A stretch of 64,000 nucleotides of DNA, from positions 111,088 through 175,087 of the forward strand of contig NZ_QXFI01000008.1 in the NCBI RefSeq assembly GCF_003584135.1, written 5' to 3'. This DNA comes from Flagellimonas pelagia (GTDB lineage Bacteria > Bacteroidota > Bacteroidia > Flavobacteriales > Flavobacteriaceae). Of this stretch, positions 36,446 to 43,893 are shown piece by piece (the first letter of the stretch is position 1; each line of letters opens with the position of its first letter). A model generated the notes under the pieces. It did no database searches. It saw only the letters and a program-made list of their open reading frames with translations, and had not been told where the DNA came from. Made by a program: the position numbers and the translations under genes.

Positions 36446-37693
36446 ATGAAAAATTTGGTCATACTGGGCGCTGGAACAGCCGGAACGATGATGGCAAACC
36501 ATCTGATAGGAAAGCTTCCAAAAGATGAATGGAAAATTACCATTGTAGATCAATATAAAACGCACTATTATCAACCGGGTTTCCTTTTTCTCCCCTTTGA
36601 TATTTATACGACCGATCAGGTCAAGAAAAAAGGATCCAAGTTCATTCCTAAGGATGCTCGTTACATTCAGGAAAAAATTGAATTGATCGTTCCTGAGGAG
36701 AATAAGGTCCAACTGGAAAAAGGTGAAGAACTTCCCTATGACATTCTCATCATTGCCACCGGAACCAAAATTGCTCCCGAGGAAGTAGAGGGAATGAAAG
36801 GCCCTGAATGGCACAAAAGCGTCTTCGATTTTTATACCTATGAAGGTGCAAAGGCCCTACGTGATAAATTTAGAGAGTGGAAAGGTGGCAAACTGGTGGT
36901 CCATATCACCGAAATGCCTATCAAATGTCCTGTTGCCCCATTGGAATTTGCTTTCTTGGCCGATTCCTATTTCAAAAACAAAGGCATGCGGGATAAAGTG
37001 GACATCACTTTCGTAACCCCTTTGGGAGGTGCCTTCACCAAGCCTAAAGCAACACAGGCACTTCACCACTTGTTGACCGATAAGGGCATCAAAGAAGTTA
37101 CGGACTTCAACATTGAGCGTGTGGATTATGAGAACAATAAAATCATTGATTATGCAGAAACCGAAGTACCCTACGATATTTTGGTCACCGTTCCCACCAA
37201 CATGGGCGATGCACTGATCGAACGTTCCGGTTTGGGGGATGACCTCAACTATGTGCCTACCAACAAGGCGACATTACAGACAGAGGCCCATGAAAATATT
37301 TTTGCCCTTGGTGATGCCACCAATCTACCAGCTTCCAAAGCCGGTTCCGTGGCCCACTTTGAAGCGGAGATATTGACCGAGAACATCTTAAGGTATATCA
37401 AAGGGGAACCTTTAAAAGAAGAGTTTGACGGACATGCCAACTGCTTTATCGAAACAGGTGATGGAAAAGCCCTGTTGATCGATTTCAACTACACACATGA
37501 GCCCGTTGAAGGTACGTTCCCATTCCCAGGCGTCGGCCCCTTGAACCTATTGAAAGAAAGTAGGATGAACCATATGGGAAAACTGGCCTTTAGATGGATT
37601 TATTGGAACATGTTGATAAAGGGCATCCATATCCCCTTCGTATCTGCAACCATGAGCGAAAAAGGAAAACATTTTGAAGAAACAGAAGCATAA
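36446..37693 (+). CDS. Sulfide:quinone oxidoreductase-like flavoprotein
   Basis: A 415-residue FAD-dependent oxidoreductase of the SQR superfamily, expected to oxidise sulfide at the membrane and reduce menaquinone. The FAD motif is ILGAGTAGTMMANHL, YQPGFLF is typical of SQRs, and two cysteines remain: Cys161 (MPIKCPVAPLEF) and Cys333 (GHANCFIETGDGKALLIDFNY). The third SQR cysteine, expected near residue 114 (EEVEGM), is absent. An in-frame ATG at 36323 lies upstream of the -7 box, so 36446 is the start. TusE-like and DsrE-like genes follow, supporting a sulfur role. Confidence 0.82.
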   Translation: MKNLVILGAGTAGTMMANHLIGKLPKDEWKITIVDQYKTHYYQPGFLFLPFDIYTTDQVKKKGSKFIPKDARYIQEKIELIVPEENKVQLEKGEELPYDILIIATGTKIAPEEVEGMKGPEWHKSVFDFYTYEGAKALRDKFREWKGGKLVVHITEMPIKCPVAPLEFAFLADSYFKNKGMRDKVDITFVTPLGGAFTKPKATQALHHLLTDKGIKEVTDFNIERVDYENNKIIDYAETEVPYDILVTVPTNMGDALIERSGLGDDLNYVPTNKATLQTEAHENIFALGDATNLPASKAGSVAHFEAEILTENILRYIKGEPLKEEFDGHANCFIETGDGKALLIDFNYTHEPVEGTFPFPGVGPLNLLKESRMNHMGKLAFRWIYWNMLIKGIHIPFVSATMSEKGKHFEETEA

Positions 37694-37717
37694 ATTGTAA
37701 ACCTAAATACTAAAAAA

Positions 37718-38026
37718 ATGGACAAGACAATAGCACAAGCAACAGTTTCCGTGGACCAAGAAGGATATCTAACCGATTTTTCCCAATGGAACAAAGAAAT
37801 TGGCACAGAGATAGCCAAAGAACAAGGCATTGAAATGACCGATAAGCATTGGGCGATAATCGATTATATCCAACAGAAGTTCAAAGAAGAAGAACCATTG
37901 TCCATCAGGGGCATTAAAAAAAGTGGTGTCATAGATATCAAGGAATTCTATGCCCTGTTCCCAGGCGGGCCCTTGAAAAAAGCAACAATGATTGCCGGTA
38001 TTCCGAAACCAAAGAGCTGTATATAA
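37718..38026 (+). CDS. TusE/DsrC-family sulfur relay protein
   Basis: A 102-residue soluble sulfur carrier. The signature is at both ends: VDQEGYLTDFSQWNKEIGTEIAKEQGIEMTDKHW and the C-terminal arm KKATMIAGIPKPKSCI, where the penultimate Cys is the persulfide-carrying residue. The second Cys that dissimilatory DsrC has about ten residues upstream is missing (ATMIAG), so it is of the TusE-like, single-Cys kind. It sits between the SQR-like and DsrE-like genes and would carry sulfane sulfur from one to the other. Confidence 0.88.
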   Translation: MDKTIAQATVSVDQEGYLTDFSQWNKEIGTEIAKEQGIEMTDKHWAIIDYIQQKFKEEEPLSIRGIKKSGVIDIKEFYALFPGGPLKKATMIAGIPKPKSCI

Positions 38027-38058
38027 GGCTTTAAAAATAAAAATTTAAACGCAAGGTC

Positions 38059-38535
38059 ATGAGTGAAACAAAAGTCAAAAAAATGCTCTTTATCCTCTCC
38101 AAGGCCACCCTCGAAAATGTCTACGCGGCATTTGTGATGGCCAACGGGGCTCGAATGGAAGGCATTGAATCTGAGATATTCTTTACTTTCTTTGGATTGG
38201 AAGCCATTCAAAAGAAAAAACTGGAACATCTCCATGTGGCCACGGTAGGCAACCCTGCCATGCACATGCCCACCATGTTGGGCGGATTGCCAGGTGTTGA
38301 AGCATTCGCTTCCAACATGATGAAAAAAGAAATGGAAAAATTGGATATGCCACCTGTAGGCGAGTTTTTGGAAATCCTATCGGATTCGGGATGCAAGCTT
38401 TGGGCCTGTAAATTGGCGGTGGAAATGTTCCATTTGGAAAAAGAAGATCTTATTGATGAATTGGATGGTATCCTTACTATTGGCGATTTCTATAGTAGGG
38501 CCGATCAAGAAGGAACTCACTTGTTGTTCATCTGA
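38059..38535 (+). CDS. DsrE/DsrF-like sulfurtransferase (DsrE2 type)
   Basis: A 158-residue protein of the DsrE2/peroxiredoxin-like family that traffics sulfane sulfur. The conserved segment SDSGCKLWACKLAVEMFHL holds two Cys (Cys about 113 and 117), the second being the family's usual persulfide site. A hydrophobic stretch around AAFVMANGARMEG and THMPTMLGGLPG-like region (NPAMHMPTMLGGLPGVEAFA) is typical. It is the last gene of the sulfur operon, followed by a strong bidirectional terminator. Confidence 0.88.
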   Translation: MSETKVKKMLFILSKATLENVYAAFVMANGARMEGIESEIFFTFFGLEAIQKKKLEHLHVATVGNPAMHMPTMLGGLPGVEAFASNMMKKEMEKLDMPPVGEFLEILSDSGCKLWACKLAVEMFHLEKEDLIDELDGILTIGDFYSRADQEGTHLLFI

Positions 38536-38573
38536 TCAAACAGAAAAAAGATACCTTTTTCATATTTAACGGG

Positions 38574-38635
38574 AACTGGCCAAAAAGTGACCCTTCTGAA
38601 ATAAAAATCAGAATACACTTTTTGGTCAGTTTTTT
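38574..38635. terminator. Strong bidirectional terminator
   Basis: AACTGGCCAAAAAGTG pairs with CACTTTTTGGTCAGTT (one G-T mismatch) and is flanked by T and A runs. It separates the sulfur operon from the convergent TPR gene. Confidence 0.85.
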
Positions 38636-38656
38636 ATGTTTTGGATTTTCGAAGCC

Positions 38657-40399
38657 TTACGACAATAATTGCCTCACTTTTTCAAAGTCTTCATGATGGA
38701 TTCCGTCCCTCTCCAGAATGTCAAAATCCTTCAGGATGATTTCTTGGTACGTCTTACCTTCATCATTGGTTTGATCCTTTAATCCCTCATAAAGTGGCAA
38801 GGCCAAATCCAATTGGTTTTGCAAAAGATAGCTGTGGGCCAAATTACATTGCAGGGATTTTGGAGGGTTTTGAAGATTTGGTACATTTTTAATGGTTAGT
38901 GCCGATTCATCGAACCGTTTTGATCTTAACAAGAGCCAACCCAGATTGGCATGGGCCAGTGCAAGTTCGTTCCTTAATCGGATGTTACCAGGGTATAATT
39001 TGAATTTTTCAGTCAGGAGTTCCATGATCTGTTGTTGAAAAACCAATTTTTCCCCGGGAACAATGGTGCTGTCTATTTCTTCATTCAGTTCCTTGATTTT
39101 TCCAAAAACCAAATGCATGGTCAACGCTTCTTCATCAACAGTGTTGAAATATTCCGTATAGTGATTACAATCGTTTTTCATGTTTTTAATGACGGGACGA
39201 TCGTCGTTGTATGACCGTAAACGCATTTCAACATCGTTCAACAATTCCAATGCCTTTGTTTTATAATCAAAATCCACTTTGGTTTCCAATTCAGCCTGAT
39301 ACAGTTCCACCAAATTCAATGCTGTGGCACAAAAATCCGGATCAAAATTTATGGGTTGTTCAGATGCTAATCGCCTACGTATTTCCAGTGCCTGACCAAA
39401 ATAATCCATTGCTGGTTGAAATTGCTTTATCTCAAAGTGGAAAAGCCCCAGATTATGGAGTCCTGTGGCCAGATAATGGGTGTATTCCTGTGGTCTGGAA
39501 TCAGCAAGGCCGTTGTAGAGTGCAACAGCTTGCCTGATATAGGCGATCGCCTTTTCAAAATCCTTCATCTCGGCATGTACAATGCCCATACTGCTCAAGG
39601 TAGCCGCCACATAGGGTTGGAAAATATCGTAAGCTTTACCGGACAGCTCTTGGTACACCTGCAGAGCCCTGTCATAATGTTCCAATGCCTTTTCAGGCTC
39701 GCCCATCGCATTGAAAGTAACCCCCAAATTATTGAGCACCGCAGCCAAATACGGTTGAAAAGACTCCCCCCCTTCACTGATCAATCCTTCAAACAGCGAT
39801 AAAGCTTTCAGATATTGCATCTTGGCATCGAACTCATAGAATTCTTCCGTATAAATATTGCCCAACTGATAATGGGCACTGGCCCTCAACGAATGGTACA
39901 TGTCCTCGGGCAATCGCTCATAAAGTTTGATGGCTTCCTTGTAGTATTTTTTGGCAAAGTAGAAATCGCTCTTCTTGTTATACACCTCAGCCAATGCAAA
40001 CTGGGTATTGGCCAGATGTGGCGCAACGGTTGTTTGTCCATTATCCATTAGAACGGTAAATATATCCAAGGCGGCTTTATAATTTTCGATGGCCTTTGCC
40101 ATATCCAATTGGGTATAAATGGCTGCCAAATTGTTCAACAAAGACGCCCTTTCTACTTGATTTTCTGCTTCGGGTCCATTATCGTACAATGCTAGGGCCT
40201 CTTCAAATGCGGTCAAGGCATCCTGAGGTTTTTTCATTTTTTGGTATAATCTGCCCAGCACGCTGTTCAGGTGGATTTTTTGTTGGTCATTGGTGGCCAG
40301 TTTCAATGCTTCTTGGTAGTTGTCAATGGATTTTTCCCATTCATTTTCCTGTAAAAGCACGTTGGCGTGTTGTATCTGTTCTTCAAATGAGAGGCTCAT
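38657..40399 (-). CDS. TPR repeat protein at the end of the hyp operon
   Basis: A 580-residue soluble protein without signal peptide. Residues about 5-400 are tandem tetratricopeptide repeats of the kinesin-light-chain kind (for example AENQVERASLLNNLAAIYTQL, PYLAAVLNNLGVTFNAMGEPEKALEHYDRALQVY, PYVAATLSSMGIVHAEMKDFEKAI). A helical region with further degenerate TPRs follows. No enzyme domain is seen. It follows the Aat-like gene by 22 bases in the hypA-B-C operon, so a scaffold or recruitment role in hydrogenase biogenesis is possible (inference). An in-frame ATG at 40501 would lie within the Aat-like gene. Confidence 0.8.
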   Translation of the reverse strand: MSLSFEEQIQHANVLLQENEWEKSIDNYQEALKLATNDQQKIHLNSVLGRLYQKMKKPQDALTAFEEALALYDNGPEAENQVERASLLNNLAAIYTQLDMAKAIENYKAALDIFTVLMDNGQTTVAPHLANTQFALAEVYNKKSDFYFAKKYYKEAIKLYERLPEDMYHSLRASAHYQLGNIYTEEFYEFDAKMQYLKALSLFEGLISEGGESFQPYLAAVLNNLGVTFNAMGEPEKALEHYDRALQVYQELSGKAYDIFQPYVAATLSSMGIVHAEMKDFEKAIAYIRQAVALYNGLADSRPQEYTHYLATGLHNLGLFHFEIKQFQPAMDYFGQALEIRRRLASEQPINFDPDFCATALNLVELYQAELETKVDFDYKTKALELLNDVEMRLRSYNDDRPVIKNMKNDCNHYTEYFNTVDEEALTMHLVFGKIKELNEEIDSTIVPGEKLVFQQQIMELLTEKFKLYPGNIRLRNELALAHANLGWLLLRSKRFDESALTIKNVPNLQNPPKSLQCNLAHSYLLQNQLDLALPLYEGLKDQTNDEGKTYQEIILKDFDILERDGIHHEDFEKVRQLLS

Positions 40400-40421
40400 C
40401 TTCTTACTTTTTTTGTATTTC

Positions 40422-41105
40422 CTAAAACTCAGTGGGAACATCGCGAAAGGTATTCGCGTTTTCCTTGCATAGGCCCACATATTCCAGCCTGGGCATTTCA
40501 TCGTATTCGATACCTGAAAGAAAAAAAGTTGCCTTTTGCATATCCATCAATTCAAAATTTTGATCTTTCAGTTTTTTGATCAAGTATAGCAGGACGGCTT
40601 CATCGGCATGTTCCATGGTGGAGAACACATATTCAACAAAGAACAGTTTTCCAATGGCGACGCCGAACAACCCACCTACCAATTTTCCATCCTTCCACGC
40701 CTCGATGGAATGAGCGTATCCTTTTTGGTGCAATTCCATGAACATACGGACCATCCGTTCTGCTAACCATCGATTGTCCATTTGACCATCTATATTGTAG
40801 ACACTTTGACAACTGCGAAGTACTTCTTCAAAATGGGAGTCGACCCGTATATCAAAATCTTTCAAAAGGGAATCCAGTCGGGATTGGGGTATTTCAAAAG
40901 CATTGGGTCTCAATACAATCCTTGGGTCTGGTGACCACCATTTGATATGTTTTAAAGGATAATGCCAATAATAAATACCACTGTTATAGGCCAACAACAA
41001 TCGCTCTATGGACATGGTGCCCCCAACGGCCAACAGCCCATCAATATCCGCAAAGTATGCTGGTGGAAAAGAAATTTCATCATTTTTGAGCTCAAAATAG
41101 GGCAC
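40422..41105 (-). CDS. aat: Divergent leucyl/phenylalanyl-tRNA-protein transferase (Aat-like)
   Basis: About 227 residues from a GTG start at 41105; no ATG is available after the hypC stop. Aat transfers Leu/Phe from tRNA to N-terminal Arg/Lys of proteins, marking them for ClpS/ClpAP. Core motifs are recognisable: DGLLAVGGTMSIERLLLAYNSGIYYW, IKWWSPDPRIVL, YAHSIEAWKDGKLVGGLFGVAIGKLF and FELMDMQKATFF, keeping the Asp and Gln of the catalytic DxQ. The segment after GI is YYWHYPLK rather than FPWF, and the usual DHxxSLG motif is changed, so it is a divergent paralogue. It lies in the hydrogenase accessory operon between hypC and the TPR gene. Confidence 0.75.
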   Translation of the reverse strand: MPYFELKNDEISFPPAYFADIDGLLAVGGTMSIERLLLAYNSGIYYWHYPLKHIKWWSPDPRIVLRPNAFEIPQSRLDSLLKDFDIRVDSHFEEVLRSCQSVYNIDGQMDNRWLAERMVRMFMELHQKGYAHSIEAWKDGKLVGGLFGVAIGKLFFVEYVFSTMEHADEAVLLYLIKKLKDQNFELMDMQKATFFLSGIEYDEMPRLEYVGLCKENANTFRDVPTEF

Positions 41106-41115
41106 GGTATCAAAA

Positions 41116-41382
41116 TTATGGATTGCTTTCTGGTGGATGGTCCAAATCGTCCAATTCTCCCAATTGTGAAAGTACCTCAAAGGTTTTTTTCGCCTCTTCC
41201 TCATCCACAATACTGATGGCCGCCCCCACATGGACCATGACATAGTCATCGACCTTGGCCTCAGGGACCAAAGCTAGGCTCACTTCTTTTTTGATTCCCC
41301 CGAAGGAGACTTTCCCCATACGGAAGGTTTCATCAAGTTCCGAAGTGATTTCCAATAATTTTCCAGGTATCGCTAAACACAT
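41116..41382 (-). CDS. hypC: Hydrogenase maturation factor HypC
   Basis: An 88-residue HypC/HupF chaperone that carries the Fe(CN)2CO unit with HypD and delivers it to the hydrogenase large subunit. The essential start MCLAIPGKLLEI (Cys2) is intact, followed by GGIKKEVSLALVPEA and DYVMVHVGAAISIVDEEEA. An upstream in-frame start at 41481 would overlap hypB and hide the essential Met-Cys, so 41382 is chosen. It starts ten bases after hypB ends. Confidence 0.95.
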   Translation of the reverse strand: MCLAIPGKLLEITSELDETFRMGKVSFGGIKKEVSLALVPEAKVDDYVMVHVGAAISIVDEEEAKKTFEVLSQLGELDDLDHPPESNP

Positions 41383-41392
41383 AACCGTTGTT

Positions 41393-42238
41393 TTAGTGGT
41401 CTTCGGGAACCAACTTCGCATTGGTCTCCAACCATTCATACCATTGCTCCATACCAGTGCCTTTGGTGGCCGATACTTCAAAGAAGACCAAACTAGGGTT
41501 CACTTGACGTGCGTTTTTCTTAAGCTCTTCAATATTGGTATCCAAATAAGGTGCAAGATCAATTTTATTGATGATGCAAATATCCGAAGTATGGAACATG
41601 TCCGGATATTTGATGGGTTTGTCATCACCCTCAGTGGTGCTCACGATGACCACCCTTTTGTGTTCGCCTAAATTGAACATGGAGGGACACACCAAGTTGC
41701 CCACATTTTCGATCATCAATACGGAGTCATTGGCAATATTCAATTGTTTGACCGCGTCATGGACCATATCACTTTCCAAATGGCACCCTTTCCCTGTATT
41801 GATCTGCAATACGGGAACATCCAAAGCTGCAATTCGGTTGGCATCGTTTAAGGTTTGTTGATCGCCCTCTATCACATAGAAAGAAATTTTATCCTTCATA
41901 TCCTTTAAGGTACGCTCCAATAGCGACGTTTTACCAGAGCCTGGCGAACTTACCAGATTAAGGGCAAAGATGCCTTTGGCATCAAAATAGCCCCGGTTTC
42001 TGGCCGCCATAATCTCATTCTGCTGTAGAATGTCACGCTCCACCTCCAATACCGTTTTATGATGATGGTCATGATCATGATCGTGGTGATGGTGATGATG
42101 TCCATGATGATGGTCATGGGAGTGCTCATGGTCGTGATGGTGATGACCATGGTCATGGCCATGGGTTTCCTTACCAATGGCCGGTGCCAAAATTTTGGCT
42201 CCATTCTCTTCGCTTCCGCATCCGCAAGTACCGCACAT
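41393..42238 (-). CDS. hypB: Hydrogenase/nickel maturation GTPase HypB with histidine-rich tail
   Basis: A 281-residue SIMIBI-class GTPase that inserts nickel into the hydrogenase large subunit. The N-terminus has the high-affinity metal site MCGTCGCGS (CxxCxC), and residues about 26-60 are almost entirely His and Asp (HDHGHHHHDHEHSHDHHH and further), as in nickel-storing HypBs such as that of Bradyrhizobium. The GTPase core follows: SSPGSGKTSLLERTL (P-loop), IEGDQQT, KGCHLESDMVH (Cys/His nickel site), ENVGNLVCPS and NKIDLAPY. It sits between hypA and hypC. Confidence 0.96.
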   Translation of the reverse strand: MCGTCGCGSEENGAKILAPAIGKETHGHDHGHHHHDHEHSHDHHHGHHHHHHDHDHDHHHKTVLEVERDILQQNEIMAARNRGYFDAKGIFALNLVSSPGSGKTSLLERTLKDMKDKISFYVIEGDQQTLNDANRIAALDVPVLQINTGKGCHLESDMVHDAVKQLNIANDSVLMIENVGNLVCPSMFNLGEHKRVVIVSTTEGDDKPIKYPDMFHTSDICIINKIDLAPYLDTNIEELKKNARQVNPSLVFFEVSATKGTGMEQWYEWLETNAKLVPEDH

Positions 42239-42256
42239 ATTTCAAGTTTTTTTGAT

Positions 42257-42598
42257 TTATACTACCTCCAGGGCTTTAACTCTCAACTCTTTGCCTTGTA
42301 TTATACCTTTAAAACTACTGCCACAATTTGGGCAGGAATCGTAAAAATGTTCAATTTCAAAAACCGTATCGCAATCCGCACATTGGCCCAGTCCCTCTTT
42401 CACGTCGATTTTTCTTTCTGCGCTTTCGAGTACCGTATTCTTCACTGCCGCCGGCCATACAAAATCCAAGGATTCAAACTCCACACCTGCTAATTTGCCG
42501 ATTTCCAACTCAATTAAGGTGACCTTTTTGGCCTTGGCCTTTTTGGTCTCATCCTCGGCAATCTTTACAATACCCATGGCTACCGACAGTTCATGCAT
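42257..42598 (-). CDS. hypA: Hydrogenase maturation nickel metallochaperone HypA
   Basis: A 113-residue nickel chaperone working with HypB. The N-terminal MHEL nickel motif (His2, Glu3) is intact, as is the zinc site with two CxxC pairs (GQCADCDTVFEIEHFYDSCPNCGSS). It is the first gene of the divergent accessory operon hypA-hypB-hypC-aat-like-TPR. Its promoter lies in the shared control region with hyaA. Confidence 0.96.
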   Translation of the reverse strand: MHELSVAMGIVKIAEDETKKAKAKKVTLIELEIGKLAGVEFESLDFVWPAAVKNTVLESAERKIDVKEGLGQCADCDTVFEIEHFYDSCPNCGSSFKGIIQGKELRVKALEVV

Positions 42599-42637
42599 GA
42601 CATTTATTTAAGTCCTGAATAAGAGGAACATAAGACA

Positions 42638-42645
42638 CAATATTA
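42638..42645 (-). promoter_or_regulatory. -7-like box (TAATATTG) of hypA
   Basis: Read on the minus strand, the box matches TAnnTTTG at seven of eight positions counting the free positions, 40 bases upstream of hypA. It starts 29.5 bp from the centre of the TGAC-N4-GTCA dyad, mirror-symmetric to the hyaA box. Confidence 0.5.
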
Positions 42646-42668
42646 TCCAAAATATAATTCCAGCAACA

Positions 42669-42680
42669 TGACTTTTGTCA
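42669..42680. promoter_or_regulatory. Central activator dyad of the divergent hydrogenase promoters
   Basis: TGAC-TTTT-GTCA, extended on the right by TAT as in the sulfur operon. The centre (42674.5) is 29.5 bp from the start of the -7-like box on each side. It resembles Crp/Fnr-family half-site spacing; no regulator of that family is encoded in the window. Confidence 0.6.
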
Positions 42681-42703
42681 TATGAATCCCTGATTGTAAT
42701 ATC

Positions 42704-42711
42704 TACATTTA
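42704..42711 (+). promoter_or_regulatory. -7-like box (TACATTTA) of hyaA
   Basis: One mismatch to TAnnTTTG, 48 bases before the hyaA ATG. It fixes the translation start downstream at 42759, since an in-frame ATG at 42675 lies inside the activator dyad. Confidence 0.5.
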
Positions 42712-42758
42712 GTGCTAAATCCCTGAAAAATCAATATTTAGGTTTAAAATTTTGGGTC

Positions 42759-43883
42759 ATGGCACTAGAAAAATCAGTAAAGGAAACCTATTACGAAAGC
42801 ATCATCAAGCAGGGTTACAGCAGACGTGATTTCATGAAGTTCGCCACCTATATCGCAGCATATATGGGTTTGGAGACTTCCATGATCGGTCAGGTAGCCA
42901 AATCCCTGGAAAACACGTTCCGAATCCCCGTGATTTGGGAACATTACCAAGAATGTACTTGTTGTAGTGAATCGTTCATCCGGTCCGACCACCCGATTGT
43001 TTCGGATATCATTCTGGATAAAATTTCACTGGACTATACATTGACCTTGATGGCCGCATCTGGACATCAGGCTGAAGCCGCCAAACAGGCCACCATGGAA
43101 AAATACAAAGGGGAATACATCCTCTGCGTAGAAGGTTCCGTGCCTCTGGGCGATGATGGCAACTATTGCTGCATTGCGGGTAGGTCCGCAAAAGAACTTC
43201 TGATCGAGGCCGCCGAAGGGGCGAAAGCAATCATAGCTTGGGGTAGTTGTGCTTCCAACGGATGTGTGCAAGCCGCTTACCCCAACCCAACACAGGCCAC
43301 CCCGATACACAAAATCATCAAGAACAAACCCATTATCCGGGTTCCCGGCTGTCCTCCCATTGGTGAGGTCATGGCAGGAATCATTGTTCACATGATCACT
43401 TTTGGCCGATTGCCAGAGTTGGATGGCCTAGGTAGACCAAAAGCATTCTACTCTAAAAGGGTACACGACTCCTGCTACAGAAGACCCTACTATGACGCCG
43501 GTCTTTTTGCCGAAACCTTTGACGATCAAAATGCCAAAGACGGCTATTGTTTGTACAAAGTGGGATGCCGTGGTCCAATGACCTATAACTCTTGCGGTAC
43601 TATCAAATGGAACAATGGCGTTAGCTATCCAATCCAATCAGGACACGGATGTATTGGCTGTAGTGAAGAGAATTTTTGGGACAACGGACCTTTCTACGAA
43701 AGATTGACCGGTTTGGCCGGATTTGGTATTGAAAGTTCTGCCGACACTATTGGTAAAGTAGCCGCCGGAGTGGTAGCAGGTGGTTTAGCGGTGCATGCCG
43801 TTGCCGCCAATATTTCCAAAAGGAAAGAACTGAAAAGCAGGACTTCCCGTGGCATTCAGAATGAAAAGAAACTAGAGTCTTAA
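42759..43883 (+). CDS. hyaA: [NiFe]-hydrogenase small subunit, O2-tolerant group 1d type
   Basis: A 374-residue Tat-exported iron-sulfur subunit of a membrane-bound uptake hydrogenase. The twin-arginine motif is SRRDFMKF (residues 21-28). Cys66, 68 and 69 (ECTCCSESF), Cys164 and 169 ([13 protein letters not shown]) and Cys198 (VPGCPP) supply all six thiolates of the [4Fe-3S] proximal cluster that gives O2 tolerance (extra: Cys68 and Cys169). Distal cluster His236/Cys239/264/270 and medial cluster Cys279/298/301 are intact. A C-terminal hydrophobic helix (about 329-352) anchors it. Downstream hyaB, hyaC and hyaD share the operon. Confidence 0.97.
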   Translation: MALEKSVKETYYESIIKQGYSRRDFMKFATYIAAYMGLETSMIGQVAKSLENTFRIPVIWEHYQECTCCSESFIRSDHPIVSDIILDKISLDYTLTLMAASGHQAEAAKQATMEKYKGEYILCVEGSVPLGDDGNYCCIAGRSAKELLIEAAEGAKAIIAWGSCASNGCVQAAYPNPTQATPIHKIIKNKPIIRVPGCPPIGEVMAGIIVHMITFGRLPELDGLGRPKAFYSKRVHDSCYRRPYYDAGLFAETFDDQNAKDGYCLYKVGCRGPMTYNSCGTIKWNNGVSYPIQSGHGCIGCSEENFWDNGPFYERLTGLAGFGIESSADTIGKVAAGVVAGGLAVHAVAANISKRKELKSRTSRGIQNEKKLES

Positions 43884-43893
43884 TAAGATCATC

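Noticed and set aside
36446..37693. Selenoprotein form of SQR
   Set aside because: There is no in-frame TGA in the gene; the relevant position encodes Val.
37718..38026. Dissimilatory DsrC
   Set aside because: The second conserved cysteine of DsrC is missing; only the penultimate Cys remains, so it is TusE-like, and no dsrAB genes are present.
42059..42160. Short-period repeat resembling a satellite or CRISPR-like array
   Set aside because: It is the codon pattern of the His/Asp-rich stretch of HypB, in frame and with no spacer-repeat structure.
42675..42758. N-terminal extension of HyaA from the in-frame ATG at 42675
   Set aside because: That ATG lies inside the activator dyad and before the -7 box, and the Tat signal would no longer be near the N-terminus.
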